This document shows, piece by piece, positions 20,641 to 33,000 of a stretch of 64,000 nucleotides of DNA (position 1 is the first letter of the stretch; each line of letters starts with the position of its first letter). The stretch covers positions 186,001 to 250,000 of the forward strand of contig JABMLP010000026.1 in assembly GCA_013176395.1 (NCBI GenBank), in the 5' to 3' direction. The position numbers and the translations under genes are program-made. The notes under the pieces are model-generated. The model saw only the letters and a list, made by a program, of their open reading frames with translations, had not been told where the DNA came from and did not search any database. The stretch comes from Venturia oleaginea (taxonomy: Eukaryota; Ascomycota; Dothideomycetes; Venturiales; Venturiaceae).

Positions 20641-21405
20641 ATGAGTCTTTTCAAGGGCTACTTCAAAGCTGAACAGCACAATCAACTCGCCGCATCTCCA
20701 AATTTGAATCGGGTAGCAATCGGCGCCGGAATCCTCTTCACCGCCACTGCCATGGGCCCTGGAATCTCATATTTCCTCCCCGTTCGAAATTTGAATCACG
20801 AAATCCAAAAATTAAGAAAACAAACGGGAATCCGGTCCATTTTCGACGTGGCTCTGAAATTGACACAAACCTACATTTTACCCACGACTTTTGGCGGTTT
20901 GGCTATCACGGCGGGCATCATCAATGTGGCCTGGACCGCCAATGTTATCTCGGAAATTGAGCTCGAAGGCGCCATGAAGATGAAGGATGCGATGGGATTG
21001 ATCGGAGTGTTGGGTTTGACGATTTGGACGAGCATTGAAGCGATAAGGTGGCTTAAATGGGCCCCACCGTATGAAGTCGATGATGAGGCTGAGCGTGAAA
21101 GGGAACGACAATATGAGATGGAGAGTTTAAGACGGGCACGAGAGGTTGAGGAGCAGAGGATTCGACATGAACAGGAATCCAAGATGGCACGAATTAGGGC
21201 CGAGCATGAAGCTAAGATGTCGAAGCTTCAGCAAGAAGACGAGAAGAAACGGGAGGCGAAGAGGGAGGCGAAAAAAGCCGATAGGACAAGTTATCGGCCA
21301 GCAGGATCTCTGTCTGGATTTTTCGAAACCAAGGACAAGGAATCGAAGGAAAAGAAAGAAAAGAAGCCGTCGCGGTCACGGAAGGCGAAGAGTTTGATGC
21401 TGTGA
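20641..21405 (+). CDS. Conserved-looking membrane protein with charged coiled-coil tail
   Basis: A single-exon gene of 254 residues. Three hydrophobic segments suit membrane helices at about 26-46, 77-99 and 116-137. They are followed by a strongly charged, Glu/Arg/Lys-rich helix (about 145-225) that should form a coiled coil, and a Lys/Ser-rich basic end. I recognise no family. Topology suggests a small organelle or endomembrane protein with a cytosolic tail. The start is chosen as the first ATG, close to a CA-rich leader typical of fungal genes. Confidence 0.75.
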   Translation: MSLFKGYFKAEQHNQLAASPNLNRVAIGAGILFTATAMGPGISYFLPVRNLNHEIQKLRKQTGIRSIFDVALKLTQTYILPTTFGGLAITAGIINVAWTANVISEIELEGAMKMKDAMGLIGVLGLTIWTSIEAIRWLKWAPPYEVDDEAERERERQYEMESLRRAREVEEQRIRHEQESKMARIRAEHEAKMSKLQQEDEKKREAKREAKKADRTSYRPAGSLSGFFETKDKESKEKKEKKPSRSRKAKSLML

Positions 21406-22050
21406 GTATCGAGTTCTGTGGTTTTGAATGGTGGGGGTGGAGCAGGACTCGACGAGAAGGCCGATGCCGATATCCTGAGCTCATGTCAAGAGACAGAGCT
21501 ACAATCATGATGAGAATATGTTTTGGATTAGAAGACGTGTATATTTGAACGGTTTATAGACACCAAGTATTGTTTCTATACCAAATATTGCGCGATACCA
21601 TACTTGTTCTACCTTGTTGGCGATATCAGGACGCGAATTCGGCCAGAGAAGTTATTCCCGTCGTCCGTTCTTTATGAAGACTTCGATCCTATTCAGAAGT
21701 ACTAACTTGAAGAACCTTGGCTGGATTTTTTCTCGATATTGCTGGGAAAGGACGCCGTCGGTCTGTGATCGAGAGCATGATATAGCTGTCGACTCGCTCT
21801 TTGTGATTTTCTCCACTTTCGACTTCACAAAGTACACATGTCTATGAATTGAGATGGTACAAGGCAATAAGGAATGTCTGGTTGGTGGCGGTTGCTGTCG
21901 CGCCAATTTCCCAATCTACCTCCTAGCCTTTTCCTTGTGTTGATCGAGCCTGACATGTAAACAAAACAAACCCCCCTTCTCTTCCCCTCCTAACTTTCGA
22001 CAACTCGACAACTCAGCCATACGACAACAACGACACAGCACCTACTGCCA
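21406..22050. other. Intergenic, promoter of BUB1
   Basis: 645 bp upstream of BUB1, ending in a CA/CT-rich leader just before the ATG. No gene seen. Confidence 0.4.
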
Positions 22051-25000
22051 ATGGCCGACAATGGAGACCTTATCGATTTCACCGCCATCGAAACTCAGAA
22101 AGAAAACATCCAGTCGTTACCAGGCGGACGATCAGCGAAGAACTTACACGCCATCCTCGCGCCCTTAGCAGCGCAAAAGTCGCCTGCTCTGTCCGACACC
22201 CAAAATATCAAGGACACCATGGCCCAAGAGTTTGAGAAAGATCTGATTGCTTTCGACGAGTCAGACGATCCACTAGATATCTACGACCGCTACATCAAAT
22301 GGACCATGGACGCATATCCCACAGCTCAAGCAACCAAGGAGTCACCCCTTCTGCCTCTGCTCGAACGAGCGACAAAGACTTTCCTCACATTTACGCACTA
22401 CAAGTCCGATCCACGGTACCTGAAGATGTGGCTGCTTTACATTCGTCTGTTCTCAGACTCGCCGCGAGAAACATATGCCTTCCTAGCTCGACACGGTGTC
22501 GGCGAGACGCTTGCACTGTTCTACGAAGAGTTCGCGGCCTGGTTGGAAACTGCAGGACGCTGGGCACAAGCAGAAGAGGTCTACCTTTCAGGTGTAGACA
22601 AGGAAGCGCGACCGCAGGAACGTCTCATTCGGAAGTTTGGCGAATTCCAACATCGAAGAGAAACACAGGCGCAACAAGACGATGGACCTTCAAGTCCGGC
22701 CCTACCAAAGGTACGAGCAGCATTGGGCGTGAAAGCGGATCCTTTCGCGGCACCAGCAGAACACGACCCACAAGCACGCGACCGCGCACCAAAGCCCATG
22801 AGATCGGGCAAGAAATTGGCGATCTTTTCGGATGAAGACGCCAGCTCTGCGCCAGGAAGTTCCAGCAGCAATCAGGGATGGGACAGCATCGGATCATTGA
22901 ACGAAAGAAAGAAGGAAAACACGTATGAGGCTCAGCCTTGGGCAGGACAGAAGTTGGACGGAGGCAAACGCGTCACCAGTGGACCCAAACTTATGGTTTT
23001 CAAGGTAGGTCACTTGCACATCCTTAAAATTCCAATTTCTCACGAATCGAACACAGGACTAATGAATGGTTTCGGCGTTTTATGTATTTAGGCCTCAAGC
23101 GCTTTGAATGATGGAAGAAGCTATTTCTCAACCCGAGTCCACGAACAGCAATGTACAGTGAACCCTGACAATGGTAGACATACACAGATGGTAGTTGACC
23201 TGGAGTCAATGTACCCCGATGGTGATGACACAACTGGAAATGAATACTGCGTGGAAGAGCTCAGAGCCAGGCACCGCGGATGGCTCAATCGAGACTTGAG
23301 AAAACCTCGAGCTCGTGTCTCGAAATCAAAGCCATTGGCACCAAAGCCACCGGCGGGCAGTCCACCAGAAAAAACGCTAATTGAGATGGAGGAGCCTGCC
23401 AAAATTGAAATCTTCGAGGATCCCGAACCAAGCAAAATACCTCCCCAGAAGATGCCTGTCTTTGCGGATTCCGGATCGATGAAGCCCCCGCCCAAAAAGA
23501 TGCCAATTTTTGCAGATGCTGAAACGAGTAAACTTACTAGTAAGAAGATGCCCATTTTCGAGGACGCCGAAACCAGCAGACCTCCAGTCAAGATCCCATT
23601 ATTTGATGATGAGAATGCTCCTCAACTCCGACTAGACGGAGCTAAGAGAAAGGCGCGAAAAGAAGAAAGAGCGAACCGGACTCGTAAACTTGAAATTTTA
23701 GAAGTCAAAGCCGAGCCTCAAACCAGTAGGCTTTGCGATTCTTGACCTTCCAAGTCCCAGGCTGATTTAGAAATAGTTCAAACAAATCTCGATTCTCCGT
23801 CAGGTCCAAAAAAATTGAGACGGACCAAATCTGTCGAGCCAACCATGACCATCAACACCAAAGAAGCAATGAGCGAGGTGTATGATTTGTTCAACCAAAC
23901 TCTCACCGATGTTACAAAAGAAAAGTCTGAAGACGGAGAGAGCCAGGTCGACAGCGACGATGACGACGACTACACAAGTGAAGGCGAGAGTACTGGTACT
24001 GGTCGCATATCTGGTGCAGAGAGTGAATATGGCGATGATGAAACCGAAGCAAACTTTACTGAGTCCCAAAATCTTGATGTTACCACTGTTAGTATTGACA
24101 ACACGCAAGGTTCAGGATGGTCGGAATTCACCGAAGTGAGAGAGCTGCCAACGCGGAATGAGGATGACCAAGACAATGAAGAGGACAAAGAAACCACCGA
24201 AAACATAGCGGACGAACTTACCACAGCAACCTCACCGATCCACGAGACCGAAAGCAGAGGGTCACACAATGGGTTTCCAACAATGGGAGAGCCTGATAGG
24301 TCTTCACATTCTTATAGGAATTTTCATCGAGGTCAAAACAGACTCCCATTCATGACTCCTATTGTTGAGAAAACTGAATCGTCAATAGGAGCTCTTACCC
24401 AGGCAACTGCATTGAATGATAAAGAGAAAAACTACTTCACTACGAAAACGCCGAGTCGACAAAAGGGTCACACCTCCACCATCCCCGAGCTTGAAGATTG
24501 GAGCAGTCCTCTCTTGCCCACTTCCGCCGACAACGACAACGAGGACGACAAAGAGAACCTCCCTCAACCCGCCATGCCGAAGTTTGTCAAGCCCAGGGTC
24601 CCTCTAAGGAGTGTGCCATACGCCAGGAAAGAGATCCCACCCACGAAAGCGTTGGTCGGACCCACCATCAAGGACTTACAATGCAATCCCATCGACGCAG
24701 GCATTCACAAGCAGATTCTCTCTCACGTCCAGCCGCCAATCGAGTCTTACACTGGATATTTTGACCACCGAGGACAGCCTTTCAAAATGGGAAGCAAGAT
24801 CCGCAACTTCACCAAGATGGCAAAAGCGAAAGGCGAGAAGACGACGAGTTTGACGGTTCCGCCAATAGTTAACTTACCCGGCGCTGCAAGACAATACACT
24901 GTTCGCCGAGAGCTGGGTAAAGGCGCATTCGCACCCGTCTACCTGGTTGACAGCGTCCAGGTTACTGACAACGACGAGAATAGCCCTGCGTGCATGGTGC

Positions 25001-25923
25001 AAGGTGACTTCAGTGTTCAGCGAAATGACCAGGAAGCTATTAAGATGGAGGATCCGCCTTCGGCATGGGAGTTCTACATTATTCAACAAGCCCGCCGTCG
25101 ACTCGGATTAACGAGACCGGCGGAATCGATTGTTAATGCTTACGAAATGCACCTCTTTGATGACGAATGCTATCTTATTGAAGAATTTCGAAACCAGGGT
25201 ACCCTCCTGGATCTTGTCAATATCTGCCGCTCTGAAGGTAATGGTGGTGTTATGGACGAGCAATTGGTCATGTTCTTCACCATTGAACTCTTCCGTACGG
25301 TGGAAGCACTTCACGCCAAGGGTATCATCCACGGTGACATCAAAGTCGACAACGTCCTCGTCCGTCTCAACAGTCTGCCCAACGACGGAGTTTTGAGTTC
25401 CCAGTACTCGCCCACCGGCATGGGTTCCTGGAGCGAAAAAGGTGTCACTCTCATCGACTTTGGCCGTGGCATCGACATGAAGGCTTTCGACCCTTCGGTC
25501 CAATTCATTGCCGATTGGAAGACTTCGGATGCCGATTGTGCTGAGATGCGCGAGATGAGGCCTTGGACGTATCAGGTTGACTATCATGGTCTTGCTGGTG
25601 TTGTGCATAGTCTCCTATACGGCAAGTATCTCGAGACGATTGCGGATAAGAGTGTTGCTCTAGGGGCGACGAAGACGTATCGTGTTCGAGAGAGCTTGAA
25701 GAGGTACTGGCAGACGGGGATTTGGAGTGAGGTGTTTGGATTGTTGCTCAATCCGGGGTTGAATCTTGAGGGGGAGGAGGGAAAGAAGTTACCTGTGTTG
25801 AAGGGGATGGGTGTGGTTAGGGAGAAGATGGAGGTTTATTTGGAGGAAAATTGTGAGAAGGGTACTGGTTTGAAGAATTTGTTGAAGAGGATTGAGGGAA
25901 AGGTTGGGGAGAAGAAGAAGTGA
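22051..25923 (+). CDS. BUB1: Spindle checkpoint kinase BUB1/MAD3 (MADBUB type)
   Basis: Three exons (22051-23004, 23092-23725, 23804-25923) encode 1235 residues. Domains in order: a KEN box at 17-19; the Mad3/BUB1 TPR-like region 1 (about 55-205); a second KEN at 288-290; a GLEBS-like Bub3-binding segment around 366-383 (N-E-Y-C-V-E-E-L-R-A); an array of short I/V-F-x-D motifs at 423-491; a third KEN at 779-781; and a C-terminal kinase with the glycine loop at about 894-905, H-G-D-I-K-V-D-N at 1039-1046 and D-F-G at 1081-1083. It works at kinetochores, phosphorylating H2A and, through the KEN and related motifs, helping hold Cdc20-APC/C inactive. KEN boxes plus a kinase in one protein fit an unduplicated gene doing both BUB1 and MAD3 jobs. 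Confidence 0.95.
23398..23610 (+). repeat. In-frame 16-residue repeats in BUB1 carrying ABBA-like motifs
   Basis: Five units start at residues 423, 439, 455, 471 and 486, so the period is 16, 16, 16 and 15 residues (about 48 bp). Each holds a hydrophobic-x-I/V/L-F-x-D core: I-E-I-F-E-D, M-P-V-F-A-D, M-P-I-F-A-D, M-P-I-F-E-D and I-P-L-F-D-D. A sixth copy, L-A-I-F-S-D, lies apart at 256-261. The core resembles the ABBA motif that binds the Cdc20 WD40 domain. Confidence 0.8.
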
Positions 25924-27013
25924 TAATCCTGATTTCGTTCTCGAGAATTTGAGCTGCTTGCTAAATGTCTTGCCTAGGGCTAGATCGAAGAGTTTCCTAG
26001 AAAGGAATGGAGAAGCTCCCGGGTAGCGAAGAAGTCGGGGTCCTCTTCTTGAACTGCCTATTGCTTGCTGGGAAGGTTGGAGGCTGGCATAACAATTCGT
26101 TGTTTAAGGTCCTCTGGGTGGTCTTGTGTCTTTCGTTGGAGTCATGGAGTGGATACTTATGATATATAGCGCGTTGATGCGTGAGGCTGGTACTGTTCGT
26201 TGTGGATACCTATTACTGTTCCAAGGCACTACTTCTATTATGATCGATCAACGATGCTCTGTCTCTCACCTCTTTACACCGTTGTGGTTTTTGGCTCTAT
26301 TCGATTGCTTACATATTCAATACCACTGCTTACTGCGTCTATCAAACTCGAGTCATTCAAAGCAGAAAGTTGAGTGCCCACATTGACCGGGTGAATGGAA
26401 ATAGGATATTACCTTCATTCATGTCTGACTACGGACGGTATGGCAAGGCTAATGACGACCAGCCCTCACTCTCCTTTTGAATCCAACTCCCTTCAATGCT
26501 TCATCACGAACCGACCAAACGGCCTATTAATAATCAACATAAAAGAGCTTGGTGAATGTAGGAAGACCCCGAGTTCGAACCACGATCACATCGAATCCAA
26601 TCGACCGAGGGGCTCACGATAGGACGTTATCGTAACCATCTACCCTCTGGGTTAGGTGGATTGTCTTTGTGTCCTTTTCTTGCTTGGTTGTTTGAGTGAT
26701 GTAGCTTTATTGAAACTGATGTGACTGGTGAGGATGGTCCTCTTTCAGCTCAATAGATGGGTAGTAACTCTATTATGCTTTGAATCTTAGTTCTTCCATG
26801 TAGTAGTATATCCTACGCCAATGCCAATCCTTCTATCCCGCCTAGCGCAAGCGCAAGAAAATCTTCGTGAATCGTGTCATTTACTTCATTTCCTTCGTTT
26901 CCGTCGTCCTTGTAATCAAATCGTCCATTCATGAATATGGGAACCGCTACTCCGACACTTTCCCGGTCCAACCTAACCCAGCCTCATCCTCTCATCCATC
27001 TTCCCTCCAACCT
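25924..27013. other. Intergenic, convergent 3' ends
   Basis: 1.09 kb between BUB1 and the small minus-strand gene. Near 26570-26640 there is a B-box-like stretch and a foldback, but no complete tRNA can be drawn. Otherwise nothing is recognised. Confidence 0.4.
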
Positions 27014-27316
27014 CTAAAACCTCCTCCGACTCACACTCCTCCTCTCCACGCCCCTAGGTAACCTAATACTATCCTCACTCCGCCTGTACTCAATCACCTC
27101 CCTAGAAGTCCTTCTCGGTCTGTCCGCCAACACTATGCGCCTGTCATAGTATGCCTCCCTGTCGTATTGGCCAGAGCGACGCTGGAAGGATTCGCGGGGG
27201 AGTCGTAGTTCTGTTGCGAGGGGGTTGTAGGGATCTGTGGAGTAGTAGGAGGAGTGTGGATTTGGGTCGTTGACGGGACGGACGTAGGGGGCCTTTTTGG
27301 TGGAGAATAGACACAT
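27014..27316 (-). CDS. Small basic hypothetical protein
   Basis: A 100-residue frame starting M-C-L-F-S-T-K-K-A-P-Y. It is Tyr/Pro/Asp-rich in the first third and strongly Arg/Ser-rich at the end (R-R-S-V-S-R-R-R-F). No signal peptide, membrane segment or domain is seen. The composition, with balanced Arg and acidic residues rather than random codons, suggests a real gene, but nothing confirms expression. Confidence 0.45.
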   Translation of the reverse strand: MCLFSTKKAPYVRPVNDPNPHSSYYSTDPYNPLATELRLPRESFQRRSGQYDREAYYDRRIVLADRPRRTSREVIEYRRSEDSIRLPRGVERRSVSRRRF

Positions 27317-27982
27317 TTTGTGCGGTCGCTTTGGAGACTAGGAGGGCGGTGGTGTATGTGGCGGTTTACAATGAGAAGAGGTTGCTTAGGGAGGGTCGTG
27401 CTGGAGAATAGTCTGGGTTGGTGAGGCTTTGGGGGAGTCTGAAGAGGGTGAGCAAGACATGGTCGGTATTATTCTTGGATCCTGGTGTTTGGACTTTGGA
27501 CGATGCCCTGGCCGAGGCGGGAAATTGTATGGGGTACGTCACGCCGCAGGTGAATAGCGACAGGGGAATGTTCTCGCGCCATTCTTCTCTGAGAAACAAC
27601 AACAACGAGATCCAATTCTGCTGATCAATCCTCGGGATTGGAGTTATCGCCATGGTCTTGGAAGGACGATAATCTTCAACTCAATTGTCCGGCGAAAAGA
27701 TCTTGGCACGAAGAATTTCCTGTTGGGGACCATGCTATGGGTGATGAGTAAACTGATGAGCGATAGGTTATGTACAGCAGATGCATGATGGGTGTCTTCT
27801 GACTTTGGAGCGCAGGTGGCGAGGTCGGAGGAAGGTATACATACTCGGAATTTCAAGTTCTTGTTTCAATTATCATTCAGAGCTTCTTTCTGTCTCGTCT
27901 TCGGCTGTCATTCTGTCCCCTTGCACTATTCTGCCCATCAATAACGTTTCTATCCCAGAGTTCAGCCCCAACGCCTTGAGAT
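27317..27982. other. Intergenic, divergent promoter region
   Basis: Between the small minus-strand gene and the alcohol dehydrogenase (plus). A 95-codon frame (27366-27653, minus) begins with a real ATG but has no recognisable motif, so it is left unannotated. Confidence 0.35.
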
Positions 27983-29136
27983 ATGATACTCCCAGCGGAA
28001 GTCACAGTCTTCAAAGGCTCAAAAACCGGCAAGGTGATCAAAGAAGTAGTGAAAGGAAGAACAGCTCTCCTTCCCAATGAAGTAGCCATTCAATTGACAC
28101 ACAGCGGTGTAAGTATCTCCCCTAAACTTCGAGGACCCTCATGCTAACATCCCAGGTCTGCGCAACTGACACCCACCACCTGCACGACGACATGGTTCTT
28201 GGCCACGAAGGCATCGACATCGTCCACTCCATCGGCAGCTCTATCACCAGATTCAAAATTGGCGACCGCATAGGTTTCGGCTACGCAAAAGACGGGTGCG
28301 GAAAATGTGACACCTGTCTAGCAGGAAATACCTATCCCTGCGAAATCGCGCCTCGTAACTTTGGCGCTCAGGATCTGGATCAGGGCTCGTTTTCTGATTT
28401 TAGTATTTGGCCTGAGACGGATCTATCTAAGATTCCTGACGCGCTTGGGAGTGCTGAGGCGGCCCCATTGATGTGTGCTGGTATGACTGTTTTTACGCCG
28501 ATGTTGAAGTTTGGGGTTGGGAAGGGGCATAGGGTTGGTATTATTGGTATTGGAGGGTAAGTTGATCTCTTGAGTCTTGTTTTTTTGAGACCGAAAAATA
28601 ATAATCGTAGGTTGGGACATCTTGCCATCCAACATGCCGCCAAGTTAGGCGCAGAAGTCGTTGTTTTCTCTGGCTCTGCAGATAAAGAAAAAGAAGCTTT
28701 AGCCCTTGGAGGAAAGGAGTTCTTCGTTACGAGGGATCTGGGCGAGAAAAAACCTGAGAATAAGTTGGATTACCTTTTCAGTACTGCGAATGTCCATCCA
28801 GACTTTAACGTGTAGGTCATCCCCCCCTTTCGTCCATCTTTATCTGACGTCCATAGCTTCCTCCCCTTCATGAAAACCTTCGGTCAAGTCATTCTCTTGG
28901 GTATCACGACTGAACCTCTCAGTATCCCATACCTGCCATTCTTACTCCAGGAGTTAAACTTCCATGGCTCTGTTTCATCAACTTATGCAGAGGTGCAAGA
29001 GACGCTCGAATTTGCAGCCCGACATGGGGTCAAACCTCTTGTGGAGGAATTTCCGATGAGCGAGGAGGGCATTGCTGCTGCCATTGATAGTTTGGCCATT
29101 GGTAAGATCAGATATCGAGGCGTTCTGAAGGTTTAA
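27983..29136 (+). CDS. Zinc-dependent alcohol dehydrogenase (MDR family)
   Basis: Four exons (27983-28108, 28156-28556, 28611-28811, 28857-29136) with GT-AG introns give 335 residues. The catalytic-zinc site is visible as V-C-A-T-D and G-H-E-G. The structural-zinc loop has four cysteines in the order C-x2-C-x2-C-x7-C. The nucleotide-binding glycine run is G-I-G-G-L-G. Members oxidise alcohols or reduce aldehydes with NAD(P)H. The substrate cannot be told, though cinnamyl/aryl-alcohol-type enzymes are the nearest in style. It is co-oriented with the NRPS-like gene 870 bp downstream, so a shared pathway is possible; only the MITE lies between. Confidence 0.92.
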
Positions 29137-29174
29137 GATCACGGAACTCGTGGCTAGCAAAGAATACATGAGTA

Positions 29175-29206
29175 CCCACGCGGGTAACAAATATAGCGGG
29201 ACTCAT
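29175..29206 (+). repeat. Left inverted repeat of the MITE
   Basis: Begins cccacgcgggtaac and includes atatagcgggactcat, which recurs in reverse complement at the other end. Confidence 0.85.
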
Positions 29207-29638
29207 ATTGCGCACGGACCGAAAACACCTCAAATTTGGAGTGTCAATTGCAGCGATTATGGTAATACAGCCTCCCATACAGTAATATATGCATTCAAAA
29301 TCTATATGAAGTAAATTTGGTGTTATAGTTTTGTTAAGTAACCTGTTATCTTTCCTCTTATATCAATTACAGCCTACAGGCGCTTAGGGGTGTTAAATTA
29401 TACTACTTATTTATATCCTCCTATTTCAACGCGTTATACCAGCCTTCCTTTACTAGTTGTTATTGTAGACCGGAGCCGCACCTTCTTAGGAGTTTTACAA
29501 TACGGATTCTTAGCATTTCGCCTATTCCTTTCAGAGATAGCTGTAGTAGCTCTTGTTTGCGCTGGCATTTGATGTTAAAATAAATCAATCGAGTGGTTAT
29601 TCAGTAATTGGCACTTTGAGTATGTACACATGTCCGAA

Positions 29639-29669
29639 ATGAGTCCCGCTATATTTGTCACCCGCGTGG
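29639..29669 (-). repeat. Right inverted repeat of the MITE
   Basis: Reverse complement of the left end with one base missing and one substitution. Followed by the TA target duplication. Confidence 0.85.
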
Positions 29670-30005
29670 TACCGAAAGCACACTACCATTACATCCACCA
29701 ATGATTTCCAAAGCTAAGTAACTGAAGCCATGGTGCTTAACGGTTATTGAAGGGACGGCCCAATTTTTCAGTTTTGCTTCTGCAGAATGACGTTTTATGG
29801 AGTCGATGGGATGAAGTGTACATTTGATCTGCTTGTCGAAGCCTCTCTTGCATATCCAATTTTCTCATCACCTTCAGCTATTTCGTCTTACTCACTCTTT
29901 GTGCCGGTCTAATAGGCAATCACTTCCATCCTTTTCACCAATAAATTTCCGACATCCCTTCCACCTGCAATCAACACCAACCAAGAGACGGGAACCCATT
30001 GTGCG

Positions 30006-33000
30006 ATGCCAGCCGAAGCCAAAACGGCTCCCCAATCGAACAAGGCCGAAGATGTGGGAGAGGCGATAAGAAACCCAATCACCACATTACAAGCTTTGTT
30101 AACAGATATAGCAGAGCAATACCCAAACAACATCGCTCTCATATGTAAACATCAAGCCCCAGACTTTCTAGGCCAAACATCACAACAGTCTTCCCAAACC
30201 GGTGAACCCTGTCTACGATGGACATACGCCCAACTACATTCCACCGCTCTACGCTTCGCCCTCCGCCTGAAAGAATCCGGGATAAAGAAGGGAGATCCCA
30301 TCGCCGCTTTTCTGAGCAATGGAGCGCAATATGCAATCGGTATATATGCTGCTGCACTACTCGGCTGTGCATTCATTCCCATCAACGCTAGTCTCGCTGA
30401 CAAAGCCGAGGAAATCCAGCATATGCTGAGCATAGTACAAGTGAGATGCTTGATGGTATGGGATGACACCATGGCCAACGAAATAACCAAAGCAATGGGT
30501 CCCCAAATGGAAAAGCAGATACTCGTAAAGATCATCTGCAACCAGAGCGGCGACACCAGCGCAGTCAAAGACTGGCACTACCTCCCCACCCTTCTTTCTC
30601 CACCACATCAAACACAGCTCGCACCCTCGCTCGGGCCCTCACACAAATCCGAGCTCAACGAGGTAGCCATCATCATCTTTACTAGCGGCACAACCGCCCG
30701 CCCAAAAGCCGTCGGACATACAAACCTTACCCTTGTATCGAGCATCCACTCCCGAATCCAAACCCAATCCCTATCACCCACTCGAAAGCTCTGCGACAAC
30801 CTCCCCGGTTTCCACATCTGGGGGATCATGTGGATTCTCACTATCTGGAGCTTCGGGGGCACAATTTGTTTCCCCTCTGCGAATTTCGATCCCGTCGCGT
30901 CTCTTACGTCTATTTCCGAGGAAAATTTGACAGATTTGGCGGGTGTGCCGACCATGATGCAGGCTCTTATCCGCGCAAAAGAGGGTTCGGATGAGAGTGT
31001 CGGGTCTTTGATGTCTGTTGCTGTGGCTGGGTCGATGATTTCGCCAGTGATATTGAGGGATATTGCCAGGGCGCTGGGTGTCAATCATATCTCGCCAGCT
31101 TTTGGGATGAGTGAGGCAAGTCCGATTACAGGGATTCCGTTTGATGAGCTGCCGTATGAGTTCAAGGGTGATGTGGTCACGGCTGGAAAATGCGCTCCTG
31201 GTGTAAGGGTCCGTGTATGCGCGCCAAATTCTCAGGACGTGCTTGAAAGGGGCGTTGCGGGAGAGTTGCACGTTGGAGGTGCCACGGTTATCGATCGATA
31301 TATTGGATTGGAAGATACTGGAGATACATTTTATAAAGAACAAGGGATTCGGTGGATGAGAATTGGAGATCAAGCTGTTATGGAAAACGATGGTGAGATC
31401 TTTGTTCAAGGACGATACAAAGATGTGATTATTCGCGGTGGCGAGAATATTTCACCGGCTTCGACGAAAGACTGATAGACGATCTACCAGAAGTCATTTC
31501 ATCGCAAGTGGTCGGGGCGCAAGATGAGATTGCTGGAGAGGTCCCATTCGCTGTCATCAAGTTGGCGAATGGTGCATCAATCAACAATGACATGATCAAT
31601 GACAAGATTGTTGAGAAGCTCGGGACACTATACTTGCCTTCGGAGACTATCAGCTTGCAAGATCTTGGAATTGACGATTATCCAAAGACGGAATCGGGGA
31701 AGGTGCAGAAGATAAAGCTCAAGGAGATTGTCGCCGGTTACTCGCGCTCTCGCGATGGTGGTTGTGGAGATAAATCATCAAGTGGCCAGGCAACGGCCAA
31801 ATCTCAATCGAATGCGGACGATTTGCATAGCATCTGGTCAAACCTCCTAGGTTTATCAAAAGAAAAACTGACCACGTCAACTCCATTGGCCGAGCTGGCA
31901 GATAGTATCACGATCATGCGCGCAGTCCACAAGATCAAGCGTGAAATGGGCCATAGGATGACACCGCGTGAAGTCATTGAGAACCCGACGATAGAAGGCC
32001 AAGCGAGACTGCTGCAGACTCGTAGCCAAACTTCATCTTCCCCCATGAAAGAAGTGGCAATCGAAGTGAGGGAAGGGCCCCCGACTGTCACGGATATGGC
32101 GCATGCCTTCGGCAGAGCGGACAGAGCGTTGCAAACAATAAAGGCTTTCGAAGACGTATCGACGGGTTTGGATTTGACTTGGGATGATGTCGAAGATGTG
32201 GTTCCAATGGGCGATTTCCTGAAAGTGATGTTACGCCGTCGTCGCGCACAATCCTTTAACCATCGACATGTCTGGGTATCGTCAGCAAGTCCTGAGGAAG
32301 TGAAGTCGGCTCTCAAGCAGGCTCTGACTTACAACCCAATGTTGCGTACCATGGCAGCACAACCTCAGGACTCGGCGCCACTTCACTACATCATTCGTCC
32401 TTCGGATCGATGGTTCAAGCTCGCCATCACAGAAAGGAAAGAAGCAATAGCAACAGTAGAGGAATTGCGTGGGCTTTACCTTGATGATGCACAACTTGAC
32501 TTCGCTGCCGCGCCTGGACCTCTCTTTCGTGCCATTATTGTCTCCATGCAAGAAGGTGGGACTGGGCTGTTGTACCAAGTGCATCATTCCTGCTTCGATG
32601 GTCTTTCCTTCCCTAATCTCGGCGAGGATGTGAGAACCATCTTGGCCCAAGGAGAAAAGGTCGTCATCAAGCCTCGCACACCGTACAAACTGTTCGCAGA
32701 CACTCTCTTCCTCCACCGCGACTCTGTTCAAGCTCGAGTGGACACCGACTACCACGTCCAGCGTCTCAAAGGTCTAGGCAAGCTAGAGAAATCCCTTTGG
32801 CCACCTCAGCGCGCACCAGACTGGTTCAAAGGTAATTTCGACGACGTTGACAGCTCTCTCGTCAAAGCCAGACCGATCCTCGATGGGGAGGATAAGATTG
32901 GAGTAGACGGCGAAGTTCAACGAACACAACTACCCCATCTCCAAAGGCTAACACAAGAACATGGCCTCACAGCTCCCGCAGTTCTGAAAACTGCAATCGC

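Larger units (their letters stand above)
29175..29669. mobile_element. MITE with about 31-bp inverted repeats
   Basis: A 495-bp A/T-rich element with matching ends (29175-29206 and 29639-29669; one indel and one substitution), flanked by TA on both sides (29173-29174 and 29670-29671). Weaker pairing continues for another 50 bp inward. No transposase is encoded; the longest internal frame is about 60 codons without motifs. The TA duplication points to a Tc1/mariner-type parent, different from the 2739-3525 element. Confidence 0.85.

Noticed and set aside
26560..26650. B-box-like gagttcgaacc and a foldback suggesting a tRNA
   Set aside because: On neither strand does the 5-bp T stem pair, and no acceptor stem can be drawn. 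At best it is a relic.
27366..27653. 95-codon minus-strand frame with an ATG
   Set aside because: No recognisable feature; it could be a real exon but there is no support in the sequence.
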